A DNA stretch of 64,000 nucleotides from Streptomyces sp. NBC_00414 (GCF_036038375.1 NZ_CP107935.1:558001-622000), one strand, 5' to 3'. Positions 26,788 through 37,110 are shown, numbered from the stretch's first letter. The notes: a model not told the origin generated them from the sequence alone. Made by a program: numbers and translations.

Positions 26788-28014
26788 ATGCCCCTGGCCC
26801 TGCTGGCCCTTGCCGTCGTCGCGTTCGGCATCGGCACCACCGAGTTCGCCACCATGGGGCTGCTGCCCCAGATCGCCGACGGGGTCGGAGTGTCCGTGCC
26901 GCACGCCGGCAACCTCGTCTCCGCCTACGCGCTCGGGGTCGTCGTCGGCGCCCCCGTCCTCACGGGCATCGGTGCGCGCATACCCCACAAGCGGCTGCTG
27001 CTGCTCCTGACCGGGCTGTTCATCCTCGGCAACGCCGCGTCCGCACTCGCCCCCAACTACGGTCTGCTGTTCGCCGCCCGCTTTCTGGCGGGCCTGCCGC
27101 ACGGAGCGCTGTTCGGTGTGGGAGCGGTCGTCGCCTCCCGGCTGGTGGCTCCCGATCGGGCGGCCCGCGCCGTCTCGAAGATGTTCCTCGGGCTGACCGT
27201 CGCGAACATCGTCGGCGTCCCGGCCAGCACGGCGCTCGGGCAGCAGCTCGGCTGGCGCTCGGCCTACTGGGCGGTCGCCGTCATCGGCCTCCTCGCCTTT
27301 GTCGCGCTGGCCTTCTTCGTCCCTCATCAACCGCGCGCGCAGCAGTCGGGCATCCGGCACGAGCTGCGGGCGATGGGCAACAAGCAGGTCGCGATCGGCC
27401 TGGCCACGGCCGTCGTCGGATTCGGTGGCTTCTTCGCCGTCTACAGCTACCTCGTGCCCATGCTGACGAACCTGACGGGCATCTCCGACACATCGACCAC
27501 CCTGGTGCTCGCGCTCTACGGCGTCGGCATGACCGCCGGCACGCTGATCGCGGGCCCGCTCACGGACCGTGCCCTGCGGCCGACGCTGTACGTGGGACTC
27601 GCCCTGCTCGCCGCGGCACTGGTGGTGTTCTACTTCACCGTCCACAGCACCGTGCCCGCCCTGATCACGATCACCTTCATCGGCGCGATGGGTTCCCTCA
27701 TCACCACGCCCGTCCAGATGCTCCTCATGGCCAAGGCGAAGAACGCTCCGACCATGGCGGCGGCCTCCAACCACTCCGCCTTCAATCTGGCCAACGCCGG
27801 CGGTGCCTGGCTCGGCGGCCTGGTCATCTCGGCGGGCTGGGGCTGGGCCGCGCCCAACCTGGTCGGCGCGGCCCTCGCCGTCGCAGGCCTCGGCCTCGCC
27901 TTCACCGGGGGCCTCATGGACCGGGGCGGCCCCCGCTCCGAGACGATCACTTCGTCCGTCGGGAAAGCGGAGGTCACGACGGTGGGAGAGGGTACGGAGT
28001 CCCGGCGTACGTAG
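26788..28014 (+). CDS. MFS transporter, AraJ/DHA1-like
   Basis: A 408-residue drug:proton antiporter-type MFS protein. The first helix AVVAFGIGTTEFATMGLLPQ and the loop GARIPHKRLLLLLTG follow the DHA1 arabinose-efflux pattern, with 12 probable membrane segments and a 35-residue polar tail. GAAAGG precedes ATG 26788 by about 11 nt. It stands alone; no regulator is next to it. Likely exports a sugar, nucleoside or drug; the substrate is unknown. Confidence 0.88.
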   Translation: MPLALLALAVVAFGIGTTEFATMGLLPQIADGVGVSVPHAGNLVSAYALGVVVGAPVLTGIGARIPHKRLLLLLTGLFILGNAASALAPNYGLLFAARFLAGLPHGALFGVGAVVASRLVAPDRAARAVSKMFLGLTVANIVGVPASTALGQQLGWRSAYWAVAVIGLLAFVALAFFVPHQPRAQQSGIRHELRAMGNKQVAIGLATAVVGFGGFFAVYSYLVPMLTNLTGISDTSTTLVLALYGVGMTAGTLIAGPLTDRALRPTLYVGLALLAAALVVFYFTVHSTVPALITITFIGAMGSLITTPVQMLLMAKAKNAPTMAAASNHSAFNLANAGGAWLGGLVISAGWGWAAPNLVGAALAVAGLGLAFTGGLMDRGGPRSETITSSVGKAEVTTVGEGTESRRT

Positions 28015-28229
28015 CCCCACGGCTCAGGTGGCTCCGCACAGGGCCCGGGGATGCGGACGATCTCTCCACGGAGCGACTCACGTGGGAGCCCGCTCGGCGG
28101 AATAAATGCAGGGCGTGTGCGGGGCCTGCTTTGCGATGCTTGTCGCCGGGTCGGGGTTTCGGTCCCGGCTCGGGTTCGGGCCGTTGTCCCCGGACGTGTA
28201 CGTGTACTCAGAGGCGAGGGGAGAACGGC

Positions 28230-29075
28230 ATGGAGCCGGCAGAGCTCCGCCGCGCGATCGCGGCAGGCCGCACGGCCGCTGCGGAGCTGGGCCTTCAGGT
28301 CGACGACGCGATCGTCGTCCAGAACTCGGACCGCCTCGCGCTGCGCCTGATCCCCTGCGATGTTCTGGCTCGGGTCGCCCCATCGGGGCATCTGACGGGA
28401 TCCGAGTTCGAGGTGGAGGTTGCTCGGCGCCTCACCGATGTCGACGCTCCGGTGGCCGAGCTCGATCCCCGGGTCGAGCCCCGGGTCCATGTGCGTGACA
28501 CCTTCGCCGTCTCGCTCTGGACCTACTACGAGCCGGTGGGGCCGCCAGAGATCGCACCGGCCGACTACGCCGACGTATTCCTGCGGCATCATGCCGCCCT
28601 GCGTCGGATCGAGCTGGACGCACCTCATTGCACCGATCGAGTCGCCATGGCGCTGAAAGCGGTGAACGACCGGGAGCAGTCCCCCGAGCTGCCCGACCAC
28701 GACCGGGACTTCCTCAGCAGCACGCTCAGTGGACTGGGTGCCGCGATCGGCATCGACGGAGCCGGCGACCAGTTGCTGCACGGCGAGCCCCATCCGGGCA
28801 ACCTCCTGAACACGCGAAAAGGGCCGCTTTTCGTAGACCTCGGCACGGCCTGCCGTGGGCCGATCGAGTTCGACCTCGCCCACGCGCCCGAAGAAGTGGG
28901 CGAGCACTATGCGGGGGCCGACCACGGCCTGATCCACCGGTGCCGCGCCCTGAACTGGGCGATGTTCTCGGCCTGGCGGTGGCGCCGAGACGACCAACTG
29001 CCTGACCGGGCCCACTGGCGAGTCGAGGGCCTCAGGCGGGTCGGTGCCGCACTCGATCGCTGCGGACCGAACTGA
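28230..29075 (+). CDS. Aminoglycoside phosphotransferase-like kinase
   Basis: A 281-residue APH/choline-kinase-fold protein. The catalytic loop LLHGEPHPGN has His184, Glu186 in the usual Asp position and Asn191, and VDLG (Asp203) is the metal-binding site. AYADVFLRHHAALRRIEL-type central helices are typical. GAGGGGAG precedes ATG 28230. The Asp-to-Glu change in the catalytic loop is seen in some members but leaves activity uncertain. Substrate may be an antibiotic, sugar or metabolite alcohol; nothing nearby narrows it. Confidence 0.8.
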   Translation: MEPAELRRAIAAGRTAAAELGLQVDDAIVVQNSDRLALRLIPCDVLARVAPSGHLTGSEFEVEVARRLTDVDAPVAELDPRVEPRVHVRDTFAVSLWTYYEPVGPPEIAPADYADVFLRHHAALRRIELDAPHCTDRVAMALKAVNDREQSPELPDHDRDFLSSTLSGLGAAIGIDGAGDQLLHGEPHPGNLLNTRKGPLFVDLGTACRGPIEFDLAHAPEEVGEHYAGADHGLIHRCRALNWAMFSAWRWRRDDQLPDRAHWRVEGLRRVGAALDRCGPN

Positions 29076-29192
29076 TATCGCGACGGAGGGACCGGCTGAC
29101 CGACAGCGGGCCGACCGACCCTCGGTCCACCGTCTCGACGCCGATGTGACGCGCACCACTCTCCGGGCGCTTCGGGTGGAGCATGCACGATC

Positions 29193-29879
29193 ATGATCCG
29201 AATGGACGCTCGTTTCGTCGGCATCGCCGACCTGGCCGAAGCCCCCTCCGTGGCGGTCGTGGTCGACGTCATGCGTGCTTTCACCGTGGCGGCCTGGGCA
29301 TTCGCCCAGGGCGCGGAAAAGATCGTTCTCGCCGAGTCGCTGGACGAAGCCCTGGCACTCAGGGCTCGCCACCCGGATTGGGCGGCGCTCAAGGACGGTC
29401 CACCCGCGCCCGGATTCGACATGGTCAACTCACCGGGCCTGCTGCGGTCTGTCGACCTCGGCGGACGGACCGTCGTGCAGAAGACGACGGCAGGGACGGT
29501 CGGCGCCCTTGCGGTCAAGGAGGCGGCGCTGGTGCTGTGCGCCGGCTTCGTGGTGGCGGAGGCAACGGCTCAGCTGTTGCGGACACGCAAGAGCGACAGT
29601 GTCACGTTCGTGGTCACCGGCGAGGACGGGCAGGCCGAGGAAGACCTGGCGTGCTCCCAGTACATCGCTCGCAGGGCCACCGGCGCTCGGACGGACCCTG
29701 CCGAGTTCCTCCGCCGTGCCGCCGAGTCACGTGCCGCCGCCGAACTGGCGGCGGGGGTGCGTCAAGGGGTCCACCCTGATGACGTTGCGCTCTGCCTTGA
29801 GGTCGACCGGTTCCCCTTCGCCATGGTGGCGGCCTTGGAAGACTCACTCATGGTCCTGCGTCCGCACGGCAGGACGTGA
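29193..29879 (+). CDS. comB: 2-phosphosulfolactate phosphatase-like protein
   Basis: A 228-residue member of the ComB family, which dephosphorylates 2-phosphosulfolactate to sulfolactate. [25 protein letters not shown] near the N-terminus and [20 protein letters not shown] follow the family order, with DVMRAFT (Asp) as the likely Mg site. In bacteria without coenzyme M the true substrate is unsure. GGAG is 11 nt before ATG 29193; ATG 29202 is a second choice. It ends against a strong hairpin shared with the convergent FG-GAP gene. Confidence 0.85.
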   Translation: MIRMDARFVGIADLAEAPSVAVVVDVMRAFTVAAWAFAQGAEKIVLAESLDEALALRARHPDWAALKDGPPAPGFDMVNSPGLLRSVDLGGRTVVQKTTAGTVGALAVKEAALVLCAGFVVAEATAQLLRTRKSDSVTFVVTGEDGQAEEDLACSQYIARRATGARTDPAEFLRRAAESRAAAELAAGVRQGVHPDDVALCLEVDRFPFAMVAALEDSLMVLRPHGRT

Positions 29880-29880
29880 C

Positions 29881-29907
29881 GGTGGGGCGGCGCTCGTCCG
29901 CCCCACC
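29881..29907. terminator. Bidirectional terminator between convergent genes
   Basis: GGTGGGGCGG-N7-CCGCCCCACC is a perfect 10-bp stem in the 54 bp between the ComB-like and FG-GAP genes, so it ends both transcripts. Confidence 0.7.
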
Positions 29908-29933
29908 ACACCCCCGCTGTACGGCTCGGTCGG

Positions 29934-31421
29934 TCAGCGCAGGTTCGCGCCGAAGTGCGCGTCCGTGCTGGGCGCGCCGAGGTCGTCGGCGCCGAACGCG
30001 AAGGACGAGGTGGCGGTGAGGCCGCTCGCCGTGCCGTTGAGCACCCAGACCGCGCCGTTCTCGCTGTTCTCGGCCGTGGAACCGGCCGCGAGGTCGCGGT
30101 GACCGTCGCCGTTGATGTCCAGCAGGGCGCTGCTCACGCCGAACCGGTCGTTGTTCTCGGCCACTCCGGGCACCTCGGCGGTGTTCTGGTGGAAGGTCTG
30201 CGTACCGGCGCCCGTGACGCCGGTGGCGCTGCCGTGGACCAGGGCGATCGAGCCCGCGTCGGTGAGGTCGCCGATGTCCTCGCCCGGGATACCGAGGGCG
30301 ATGTCGGCGTAGCCGTCACCCGTGACGTCCGCGACCGACACCGTGGAGCCGAGGCCGTCGCCCTCCTCCTCCACGCCGGGGAAGCCGGGCAGGTCCTGGT
30401 CGAAGGACTGCACGTTGCTCTCGGACAGGCCGGAGGCCGAGCCGAAGGCGATCTGGACCTTGGTGCTCCAGCCGCCGCCCGTCACCACGTCGTCGAAGCC
30501 GTCCCCGTTCACGTCCCCGATGCCCGTGCCCGCGCCGTTGTCGGTGCCGTCCTGGGGCACCCAGTCTCCTCTGGTGAAGCCCGTGCTGCCGCCGCCGAGC
30601 AGCAGACGGTTGCCCCAGCTACCGTCGCCCGAGTAGGCCAACTGGACGATGTCGTCCTTGCCGTCGCCGTTGACGTCGCCGACCTGTCCGTTGACGACGG
30701 GGCCGGTGATCGAGGTCGGACCGTTCTCACAGCCACCGCCGGTGGCGCAGGACTCGTCGTCCTCGCTGTAACCCCACCACAGGGACTTGTCCAGGATGGG
30801 CAGGGTGGCGGCGGGCGTGCCGGCCCGTGACACCGGGCCCTTCCACACAGCGGCCGGAGCGCCGGAGGGGTCGTCGCCGCTGACGGACTGGGCGGAGAAC
30901 AGGGCAAGGTCCGTCTTGCCGTCACCGTCGAAGTCACCCGTCTGCGGTGAGGCCCCGTAGCCCGCGAGGTCCGTACCGCCGGTGAGCCCGGTGGCGGAGC
31001 CCCAGAGGATGACCGATCCGGCCTTGCCGCCCGCGATCACGAGGTCGCTGAAGCCGTCACCGTCGAGGTCGCCCTTGGCGAAGGTCGCCCCGAAGTGCTG
31101 GTTCGCGGTGGCGGAGCCGGGAACGCCGCTGGTGGAGCGGCTGATGAGCTTCTTGTCGGAGGCGGAGACGCCACTGGCGGAGCCGTACGTGACAGCGACG
31201 TAGCCCGCCTTGGCCTTGCTCGAAATCGTGGCGTCCGGGGCCGCCACGACCAGGTCGGCGTAGCCGTCGCCGTTGAAGTCGTCCTGCGCGTCCGCGGAGG
31301 CGGTGGCCGCCTGCGCCGAGGCCCCGGTGAGGGCCATGGCGCCGAATCCCCCGGCGAGCAGCACCGCGGCTGCCAGGGGTGCGGTGAGCGCGGTACGAGT
31401 TCTGCGGTGTGCTCGGGACAT
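29934..31421 (-). CDS. Secreted FG-GAP (VCBS) repeat protein
   Basis: A 495-residue secreted protein. A Tat-like signal peptide (RRTRTALTAPLAAAVLLAGG) precedes a beta-propeller. Seven calcium-binding repeats of the type DxNGDGxxDL are visible (DFNGDGYADL, DLDGDGFSDL, DFDGDGKTDL, DVNGDGKDDI, DVNGDGFDDV, DVTGDGYADI, DINGDGHRDL), as in integrin alpha chains. GAAAGG precedes ATG 31421; in-frame upstream Met gives a basic extension. A surface or binding role is inferred; no catalytic residues are seen. Confidence 0.88.
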   Translation of the reverse strand: MSRAHRRTRTALTAPLAAAVLLAGGFGAMALTGASAQAATASADAQDDFNGDGYADLVVAAPDATISSKAKAGYVAVTYGSASGVSASDKKLISRSTSGVPGSATANQHFGATFAKGDLDGDGFSDLVIAGGKAGSVILWGSATGLTGGTDLAGYGASPQTGDFDGDGKTDLALFSAQSVSGDDPSGAPAAVWKGPVSRAGTPAATLPILDKSLWWGYSEDDESCATGGGCENGPTSITGPVVNGQVGDVNGDGKDDIVQLAYSGDGSWGNRLLLGGGSTGFTRGDWVPQDGTDNGAGTGIGDVNGDGFDDVVTGGGWSTKVQIAFGSASGLSESNVQSFDQDLPGFPGVEEEGDGLGSTVSVADVTGDGYADIALGIPGEDIGDLTDAGSIALVHGSATGVTGAGTQTFHQNTAEVPGVAENNDRFGVSSALLDINGDGHRDLAAGSTAENSENGAVWVLNGTASGLTATSSFAFGADDLGAPSTDAHFGANLR

Positions 31422-31453
31422 ACATGAGCCTTTCGAGTCGGTCGTCCGTCGTC

Positions 31454-31479
31454 GCATTCCGCTCCTGTGCGCGGAATGC
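31454..31479. promoter_or_regulatory. Palindrome upstream of the FG-GAP gene
   Basis: GCATTCCGC-N8-GCGGAATGC is a perfect 9-bp inverted repeat, 33 bp upstream of the FG-GAP start. It may be an operator or a leader hairpin. Confidence 0.4.
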
Positions 31480-31560
31480 CGCGTTCACTGAGTCCGACTC
31501 GATCAGGGCACCCCCAGTTGTACGTCCCAATGTCATGGATTCGTAACCGAGGAGACAGGT

Positions 31561-31647
31561 GTGACCGTGAACTCCCTTCTGATGAAGGGGAGTTCAGCGT
31601 GCGGCACCGACCTCTCCGCTGACGACGGGGTCCACGTTTCGCGGTGA
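31561..31647 (+). CDS. Possible 28-residue peptide
   Basis: GTG 31561 follows GAGGAG with seven nt spacing and opens a 28-codon frame, ending at TGA 31645-31647. The peptide starts VTVNSLLMKG and contains ACGTDLSADDG. A hairpin (GAACTCCCTTC with GAAGGGGAGTTC) covers codons 3-12. No homologue is recognised; it may be a leader peptide or chance. Confidence 0.25.
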   Translation: MTVNSLLMKGSSACGTDLSADDGVHVSR

Positions 31648-31841
31648 CTGCAATGCACGGACGGCGGCAACGTGACCGCCGTGATGTCATGTACGAGGTC
31701 AGGCAAGGCCGAGATCCGATCGGGGCCAGGGCGTGGGCCGAGCCGTAGGCCGATCGCGTGGAACGCTTCGACGGCGATCCGTTCCGTCCGGGCGGAGAAT
31801 GACCGGTGGGCGCGACAAGGATCACGAGGAGAGGAACAGCG

Positions 31842-32816
<975 letters not shown>

Positions 32817-32922
32817 CCCCGCTCGTTGCCAATACCAAGGGTTGGCGGGTACCTGGGGGTCGGCAGGTACCTGGGCGCTCTGAGGCCAGTTCACGCGGCG
32901 GCCGCGCAGAGGCTACAAAATG

Positions 32923-32958
32923 CGGTGGCCCCCGGAACAGGAGTTCCGGGGGCCACCG
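32923..32958 (-). terminator. Strong intrinsic terminator of the cold-shock gene
   Basis: A perfect 16-bp stem CGGTGGCCCCCGGAAC-N4-GTTCCGGGGGCCACCG; on the minus strand it is followed by CATTTTG. It lies 16 bp past the cold-shock stop and may also end the convergent AKR transcript. Confidence 0.85.
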
Positions 32959-32974
32959 ATGTCCGACGAGAACG

Positions 32975-33178
32975 TCAGGCGGGCGTGATGTTCTCCGCCT
33001 GCGGGCCCTTCTGGCCCTGCGTGACGTCGAAGTTCACGACCTGGCCCTCCTGCAGCTCACGGAAGCCGGAGGCGTTGATGTTGGAGTAGTGCGCGAACAC
33101 GTCCGGCCCGCCACCCTCCTGCTCGATGAAGCCGAAGCCCTTTTCGGCGTTGAACCACTTGACAGTTCCCTTGGCCAT
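32975..33178 (-). CDS. CspA-family cold-shock protein
   Basis: A 67-residue single cold-shock domain. RNP1 is KGFGFI and RNP2 is DVFAHYSNI; the start [20 protein letters not shown] is typical of actinobacterial members. The protein binds single-stranded RNA and DNA and acts as an RNA chaperone. The 228 bp upstream have no gene and could hold a cold-responsive leader. It has a strong terminator, so it is a single-gene transcript. Confidence 0.96.
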   Translation of the reverse strand: MAKGTVKWFNAEKGFGFIEQEGGGPDVFAHYSNINASGFRELQEGQVVNFDVTQGQKGPQAENITPA

Positions 33179-33406
33179 GCTCGTGCCTTCCAGTCGATAT
33201 CGGACCCGCACAACACGAGCCCGGAGGTGATCGCCCTGGTCCTGCACTGCACAGCAAAATGCCCGCACCGGAGCGCGGGCAGGTACTGCGAACCACGACA
33301 TCTGACGATGACGCTACACGGAGAAACCGCCCACCACCAGGGAACAACGGCCATGATCCGAACCGCGTCGCGCAGGCTGCCCCGCGGCCCTTCGCGCGAC
33401 GCCGTG

Positions 33407-33802
33407 TCAGATGCCCGAGAGCACCGATCGGAAAAGGGCCGGGCCCGGATGGTCGACCGACGTACAACCCGTCGCTTTGAGAACCGACACCGCTCCGGCG
33501 CCCGCCCCGGGGTCCGGTCTCACGCTGATGTTCTTGCAGGTCCAGCCGCCGGTACCGTTGAAATACCGGACCCTTCCGGGCCCGTCGTACGTGGTGGGCT
33601 GCCCGCAGTCGTAGCCCTCCACTGATGCACCGTCACCGATAACGTAGATCATCTGGCAGTCGAACGTCCGCCCGTCGTCGGCGCGTGCGGTATCGGCAAC
33701 GGCATCGGCGCGTGCGGTATCGGAAAGCAGCAGCAGCCCTCCCCCGGCAAGAGCGACAGCACCGAACAGGGACGCAGCCTTCGTGACCAATGGAACGCGC
33801 AT
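33407..33802 (-). CDS. Small secreted protein
   Basis: A 131-residue secreted protein with a signal peptide (KAASLFGAVALAGGGLLLL) and a probable cleavage after residue 32. Four Cys in the mature part (FDCQMIYVIGDGASVEGYDC, WTCKN, TGCTS) suggest two disulfides. Just after the signal region, DTARAD occurs twice, from a 19-bp direct repeat in the DNA. GAAAGG precedes ATG 33802. Function unknown; possibly an extracellular binding or inhibitor protein. Confidence 0.75.
   Translation of the reverse strand: MRVPLVTKAASLFGAVALAGGGLLLLSDTARADAVADTARADDGRTFDCQMIYVIGDGASVEGYDCGQPTTYDGPGRVRYFNGTGGWTCKNISVRPDPGAGAGAVSVLKATGCTSVDHPGPALFRSVLSGI
33678..33723. repeat. 19-bp direct repeat inside a secreted-protein gene
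   Basis: TCGGCGCGTGCGGTATCGG at 33678-33696 and again at 33705-33723. It doubles the DTARAD segment at the signal-peptide end. Confidence 0.9.
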
Positions 33803-34032
33803 GGGGAGAGACCTTTCGTGCAGGAGCGGCCGGTCCGCTCGGGGACCGGGACACGGGAAGTACCGCGCACTCTGTCTACCGGCAGCCGGGCCGCGCCACG
33901 CCTGCCGACGGCGGCACCACCCACACGGCCCTGCACCCCTGACTCCGGCGCGGCGGCCCTCTCCTGAGTCGGCCTCACCCCTGCACGGGCCCGAAGAGTT
34001 GTTGAGTCAGCGGGCCCGTGAGTGGCTGGACC

Positions 34033-34851
34033 TCAGGGAGCGTCCAGACTCACACCCGAGAGCCTGCGCATCGCCCGTAGGAAGTCGGGAACGTCTGTGA
34101 GCTCGTTCAGTCCCTCCTCGTACGCCTCGATGCGGCGGCCATGGTCCGCTGTCAGGTCAGCGAGCCGAGGCATCAACCCCACCGGTGAGGCCACGATGAG
34201 CGAGTCGTAGTAGCCCAGGTCGCATCCGATCGTCAGGTCGACGAAGACGCCATCGTCACCGAGGACTTCGGCCGGCGTGGGACGAGTCGGGCCGCGCAAC
34301 GCCGATGCCAGTCGGGTGAAACGCTCAGGGCCGGGAGCGACAGCGAACACGCTGATCTCCGCAGAGGCGTCGCACAGCACGGCGTGCAGGGCGGCCACCA
34401 GATCCCGCGGCGTCTCCAGCGGGAACACGCCCGCGCGAGCGGCGTTCTCCGCCTGCCATGGGGTGGGGTTCGGGCCCTTCGTGATCGCCGAACGCCCAGG
34501 AACGAAGCCCCGGTCTCTCAGCGCGGCGGTTGTCTGTTCGGCGTCGACCTCATACTCCCAGTCCACCAACGCGGGCGCCCGCCCCAGCAGCCGTTCGGCC
34601 TCTTCCCGGTAGTACGTCGGGATCGCATAACGGGCCAGCCCAGCCGTCAGACGCCAGACGAAGCCGAGATAGACGGCGACCTCTTCCATGTTGTTGTTGT
34701 TCACCGCCCACTCGGTGAACGGAGTCCTGTCCTGAGGCCAGGCCTCGAACAGCCCTGGCCAGTGCCGACTCACGGCCGTGTTGTCGCCCGGGAGGTAGCG
34801 GTGGACATGGACGCCCTCAGTCTCGTCGGCCTCGAAGGCGATCGGATGCAC
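34033..34851 (-). CDS. Hypothetical protein
   Basis: A 272-residue soluble protein, GTG start at 34851. TAGGTT ends six nt before the start, so a leaderless transcript is likely. It has an acidic N-terminal half (EGVHVHRYLPGD, WAVNNNNMEEVAVYLGF) and segments DLTIGCDLGYYDSLIVASP near the C-terminus. No signal peptide or membrane helix. I do not recognise a family; the Tyr/Trp-rich fold suggests a small-molecule-binding or immunity-type protein, but this is a guess. Confidence 0.65.
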   Translation of the reverse strand: MHPIAFEADETEGVHVHRYLPGDNTAVSRHWPGLFEAWPQDRTPFTEWAVNNNNMEEVAVYLGFVWRLTAGLARYAIPTYYREEAERLLGRAPALVDWEYEVDAEQTTAALRDRGFVPGRSAITKGPNPTPWQAENAARAGVFPLETPRDLVAALHAVLCDASAEISVFAVAPGPERFTRLASALRGPTRPTPAEVLGDDGVFVDLTIGCDLGYYDSLIVASPVGLMPRLADLTADHGRRIEAYEEGLNELTDVPDFLRAMRRLSGVSLDAP

Positions 34852-34857
34852 GGCGCC

Positions 34858-34863
34858 AACCTA
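34858..34863 (-). promoter_or_regulatory. -10 box of a leaderless promoter
   Basis: On the minus strand TAGGTT ends six nt before GTG 34851, a close match to TAnnnT. Confidence 0.5.
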
Positions 34864-34943
34864 ACCGCCGCCGCATCGCCGACGCTCAAGGTTTTACGCC
34901 CCCCCCGTCGCGCCTCCCCTGACCGCCTTCCGGACTCAAGCGG

Positions 34944-35771
34944 TCACTCGGGAGCCGAACATGCCTGTCTGCGGGAGAGAGTCAGTCTGCGTCGCTCCCG
35001 GTCGATTTCCGTGACGACGACCGTGACCTCGTCACCGGCCTGGACGGCGTCCGCCGGACTCTCCACATGTGTCCATGTGAGTTCCGTCAGATGGACCAAT
35101 CCCTCGATCCCGTCGGCGACCTGGACGAAGACACCGAACGGGACCAGCTTGGTGATCCGCCCCCGCAGCGTCTGCCCCACCGTGATGGCGTCGAGGAACG
35201 TGTGGAACGGGTCGGGCTGCCCTGCCCGCAAGGACAGTCTTGCCTCTCCGTTGCATGTGTCGAACTGCAGGAACTCGCACGCGACGCGCTGTCCCACCTG
35301 AACGACGTCCGAAGCTGCCTCGAAGCGCCGCCAGGACAGTTCGGCCATGCTGATGAACCCGACACCGGGGAAGACCGGGTGTGCGGGGCCGTCGTCCAAC
35401 GCCACGAACACACCGAACCGTTCGATCGACGTGACGGTGCCCGCAAGCATCCCGCCGCGCGGGAGCGATTTCAGGAACGCCCAGAGCTCCGGGTTCTCCG
35501 TGGCGGCCATGGACAGCCGGACTCGGCCCTGGTCCGGATCGATGGAGGTCACCTCGGCGGTGATCCGCCGGCCGACCTCCACCGCCGCGTCGGCCGCCTG
35601 ACGCCAGGACAGGTCCAACGGCCCGACAAACCCCAGCGGACGTGCGGGGAACCCGTCAAGGGTCACCGAGGCCCCTCGAAACACCTCTGCCACGGTCCCA
35701 CCACAGATGTCACCGACCTGAAGAGCGGCCAGGAACCGCCGTGAAGCCTCATCGCCCACCGCTCCACCCAT
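34944..35771 (-). CDS. S1 RNA-binding domain protein
   Basis: A 275-residue protein with three S1 (OB-fold) domains. Starts of each are visible as QVGDICGGTVAEVFRGASV (about residue 18), RGGMLAGTVTSIERFGVFVA (about 103) and TVGQTLRGRITKLVPFGVFV (about 188); the last ends with GLVHLTELTW. It probably binds RNA or tunes translation. ATG 35771 is chosen since GAGAGG lies nine nt before it and it leaves a short lead into the first domain; GTG 35834 is an alternative 63 bp upstream. Not the essential RpsA, which is longer. Confidence 0.82.
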   Translation of the reverse strand: MGGAVGDEASRRFLAALQVGDICGGTVAEVFRGASVTLDGFPARPLGFVGPLDLSWRQAADAAVEVGRRITAEVTSIDPDQGRVRLSMAATENPELWAFLKSLPRGGMLAGTVTSIERFGVFVALDDGPAHPVFPGVGFISMAELSWRRFEAASDVVQVGQRVACEFLQFDTCNGEARLSLRAGQPDPFHTFLDAITVGQTLRGRITKLVPFGVFVQVADGIEGLVHLTELTWTHVESPADAVQAGDEVTVVVTEIDRERRRLTLSRRQACSAPE

Positions 35772-35976
35772 ACGGTCCAGCCTCTCACGCAGGCGGTGAC
35801 ACACCCACCTGGTCAAATCGACCCGATTGGTCACCGTGCCGCTGCTCGCCGCACTGCCTGAAGACCGGTTGCGCGCGCTGTGGTCGGACTCGCTGCCGCC
35901 GCCACCGCGGCGGAGAGGTGCTGCGCAGGGTCGCCGTGATCGACGGCCGAGGGCACACGGCCACCCTCACCGGGCC

Positions 35977-36978
35977 TCAATTCCCCACGCCGAGGCCGGA
36001 CATGAACGCCGAGGGGTATCGGTCGCCGCGTGCCGCGCCCGGTGGAACCGCCTTCTCGATCTCGGCGAGGTCGTCCGCGGTGAGGCGTACCTCCAGCGCC
36101 GGGAGCGCCTCGGCCAGCCGCTCCCGGGTGCGGGCGCCGACCAGCGGCACGATGTCCTCGCCCTGAGCGGCCACCCAGGCGATGGCCAGTTGGGCGACGG
36201 TGCACCCCTTCGCCTCCGCGATCCGGCGCAGGGCCTCCACGAGGGTGAGGTTGTGCTCCACATTGCCGTCGGAGAACCGCGGACTGAAGCCACGGGCGTC
36301 ACCGGGACCCGCGGCACGGCCGGCGGACCAGTGCCCGGAGATCAGGCCGCGACTGAGCACGCCGTACGCGGTCAGGCCGATGCCGAGTTCGCGCAGTGTG
36401 GGCAGCACGTCCGTCTCCACCGCGCGGGAGATCAGCGAGTACTCGATCTGCAGATCGGCGACGGGATGCACGGCGTGCGCCCGGCGGATCGTGGCGGCGT
36501 CGACCTCCGAGAGGCCGAGGCGCCGCACATGTCCGGCGTCGATCATTTCCTTGATCGCGCCCACCGTCTCCTCGATGGGCACCGCGGGGTCCAGCCGGGC
36601 CGGACGGTAGATGTCGATGTGGTCGGTGCCGAGCCGGGCCAGTGAATAGGCCAGGAAGTTCTTCACCGCTTCGGGACGGCCGTCGTGCCCGCCGAACCCG
36701 GGGCCCGGTTCCCGCAGCATGCCGAATTTGACGCTCAGCCGGTAACTGTCCCGATCCCGGCCGCGCAGCGCCTCGGCGAGCAGCATCTCGTTGTGGCCCA
36801 TCGCGTAGAAGTCGGCGGTGTCGATCAACGTGACTCCGGCCTCCAGCGCGGCGTGCACGGTGGCGATGCTCTCCGCGCGGTCGGCCGCACCGTAGGCGCC
36901 CGACATCGCCATCGCGCCCAGGCCCAGCGCGGAGACGGCCGGACCGGTGCTGCCCAGGGTTCGTGTCTGCATCGTCAT
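35977..36978 (-). CDS. Aldo/keto reductase
   Basis: A 333-residue AKR. Asp53 and Tyr58 (LIDTADFYAMGHNE) and Lys84 (LSVKFG) are present, but the catalytic His position reads IDIYRPARLD, so His is replaced by Ala; this is common in the YakC-like branch but reduces certainty on activity. GGGAG lies six nt before ATG 36978. It is divergent from an MmyB-type regulator, with an ACCCAC-N1-GTGGGT palindrome between them, so that regulator probably controls it. Substrate unknown. Confidence 0.88.
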   Translation of the reverse strand: MTMQTRTLGSTGPAVSALGLGAMAMSGAYGAADRAESIATVHAALEAGVTLIDTADFYAMGHNEMLLAEALRGRDRDSYRLSVKFGMLREPGPGFGGHDGRPEAVKNFLAYSLARLGTDHIDIYRPARLDPAVPIEETVGAIKEMIDAGHVRRLGLSEVDAATIRRAHAVHPVADLQIEYSLISRAVETDVLPTLRELGIGLTAYGVLSRGLISGHWSAGRAAGPGDARGFSPRFSDGNVEHNLTLVEALRRIAEAKGCTVAQLAIAWVAAQGEDIVPLVGARTRERLAEALPALEVRLTADDLAEIEKAVPPGAARGDRYPSAFMSGLGVGN

Positions 36979-37011
36979 TGCGTTCTCCCTCGTCCTCGTC
37001 GTCGGTCTGCC

Positions 37012-37024
37012 ACCCACTGTGGGT
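37012..37024. promoter_or_regulatory. Operator candidate between AKR and MmyB-type regulator
   Basis: ACCCAC-N1-GTGGGT is a perfect palindrome in the 132-bp divergent promoter region, 33 bp from the AKR start. Confidence 0.45.
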
Positions 37025-37110
37025 CCGCGCCGCGGCGGACGGGAGCGGAGCGTTCATCATGGGAGTGCCGCTCCCTGGCTCGGCTCGCCCGCGCGAGGGA
37101 CCATGGAGTC

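Larger units (their letters stand above)
31422..31841. other. 420-bp region between divergent FG-GAP and AKR genes
   Basis: Holds a perfect palindrome at 31454-31479, a possible 28-codon ORF at 31561-31647 with a strong ribosome site, and a hairpin at 31569-31595 overlapping that ORF. Otherwise it carries the promoters of the two flanking genes. Confidence 0.45.
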
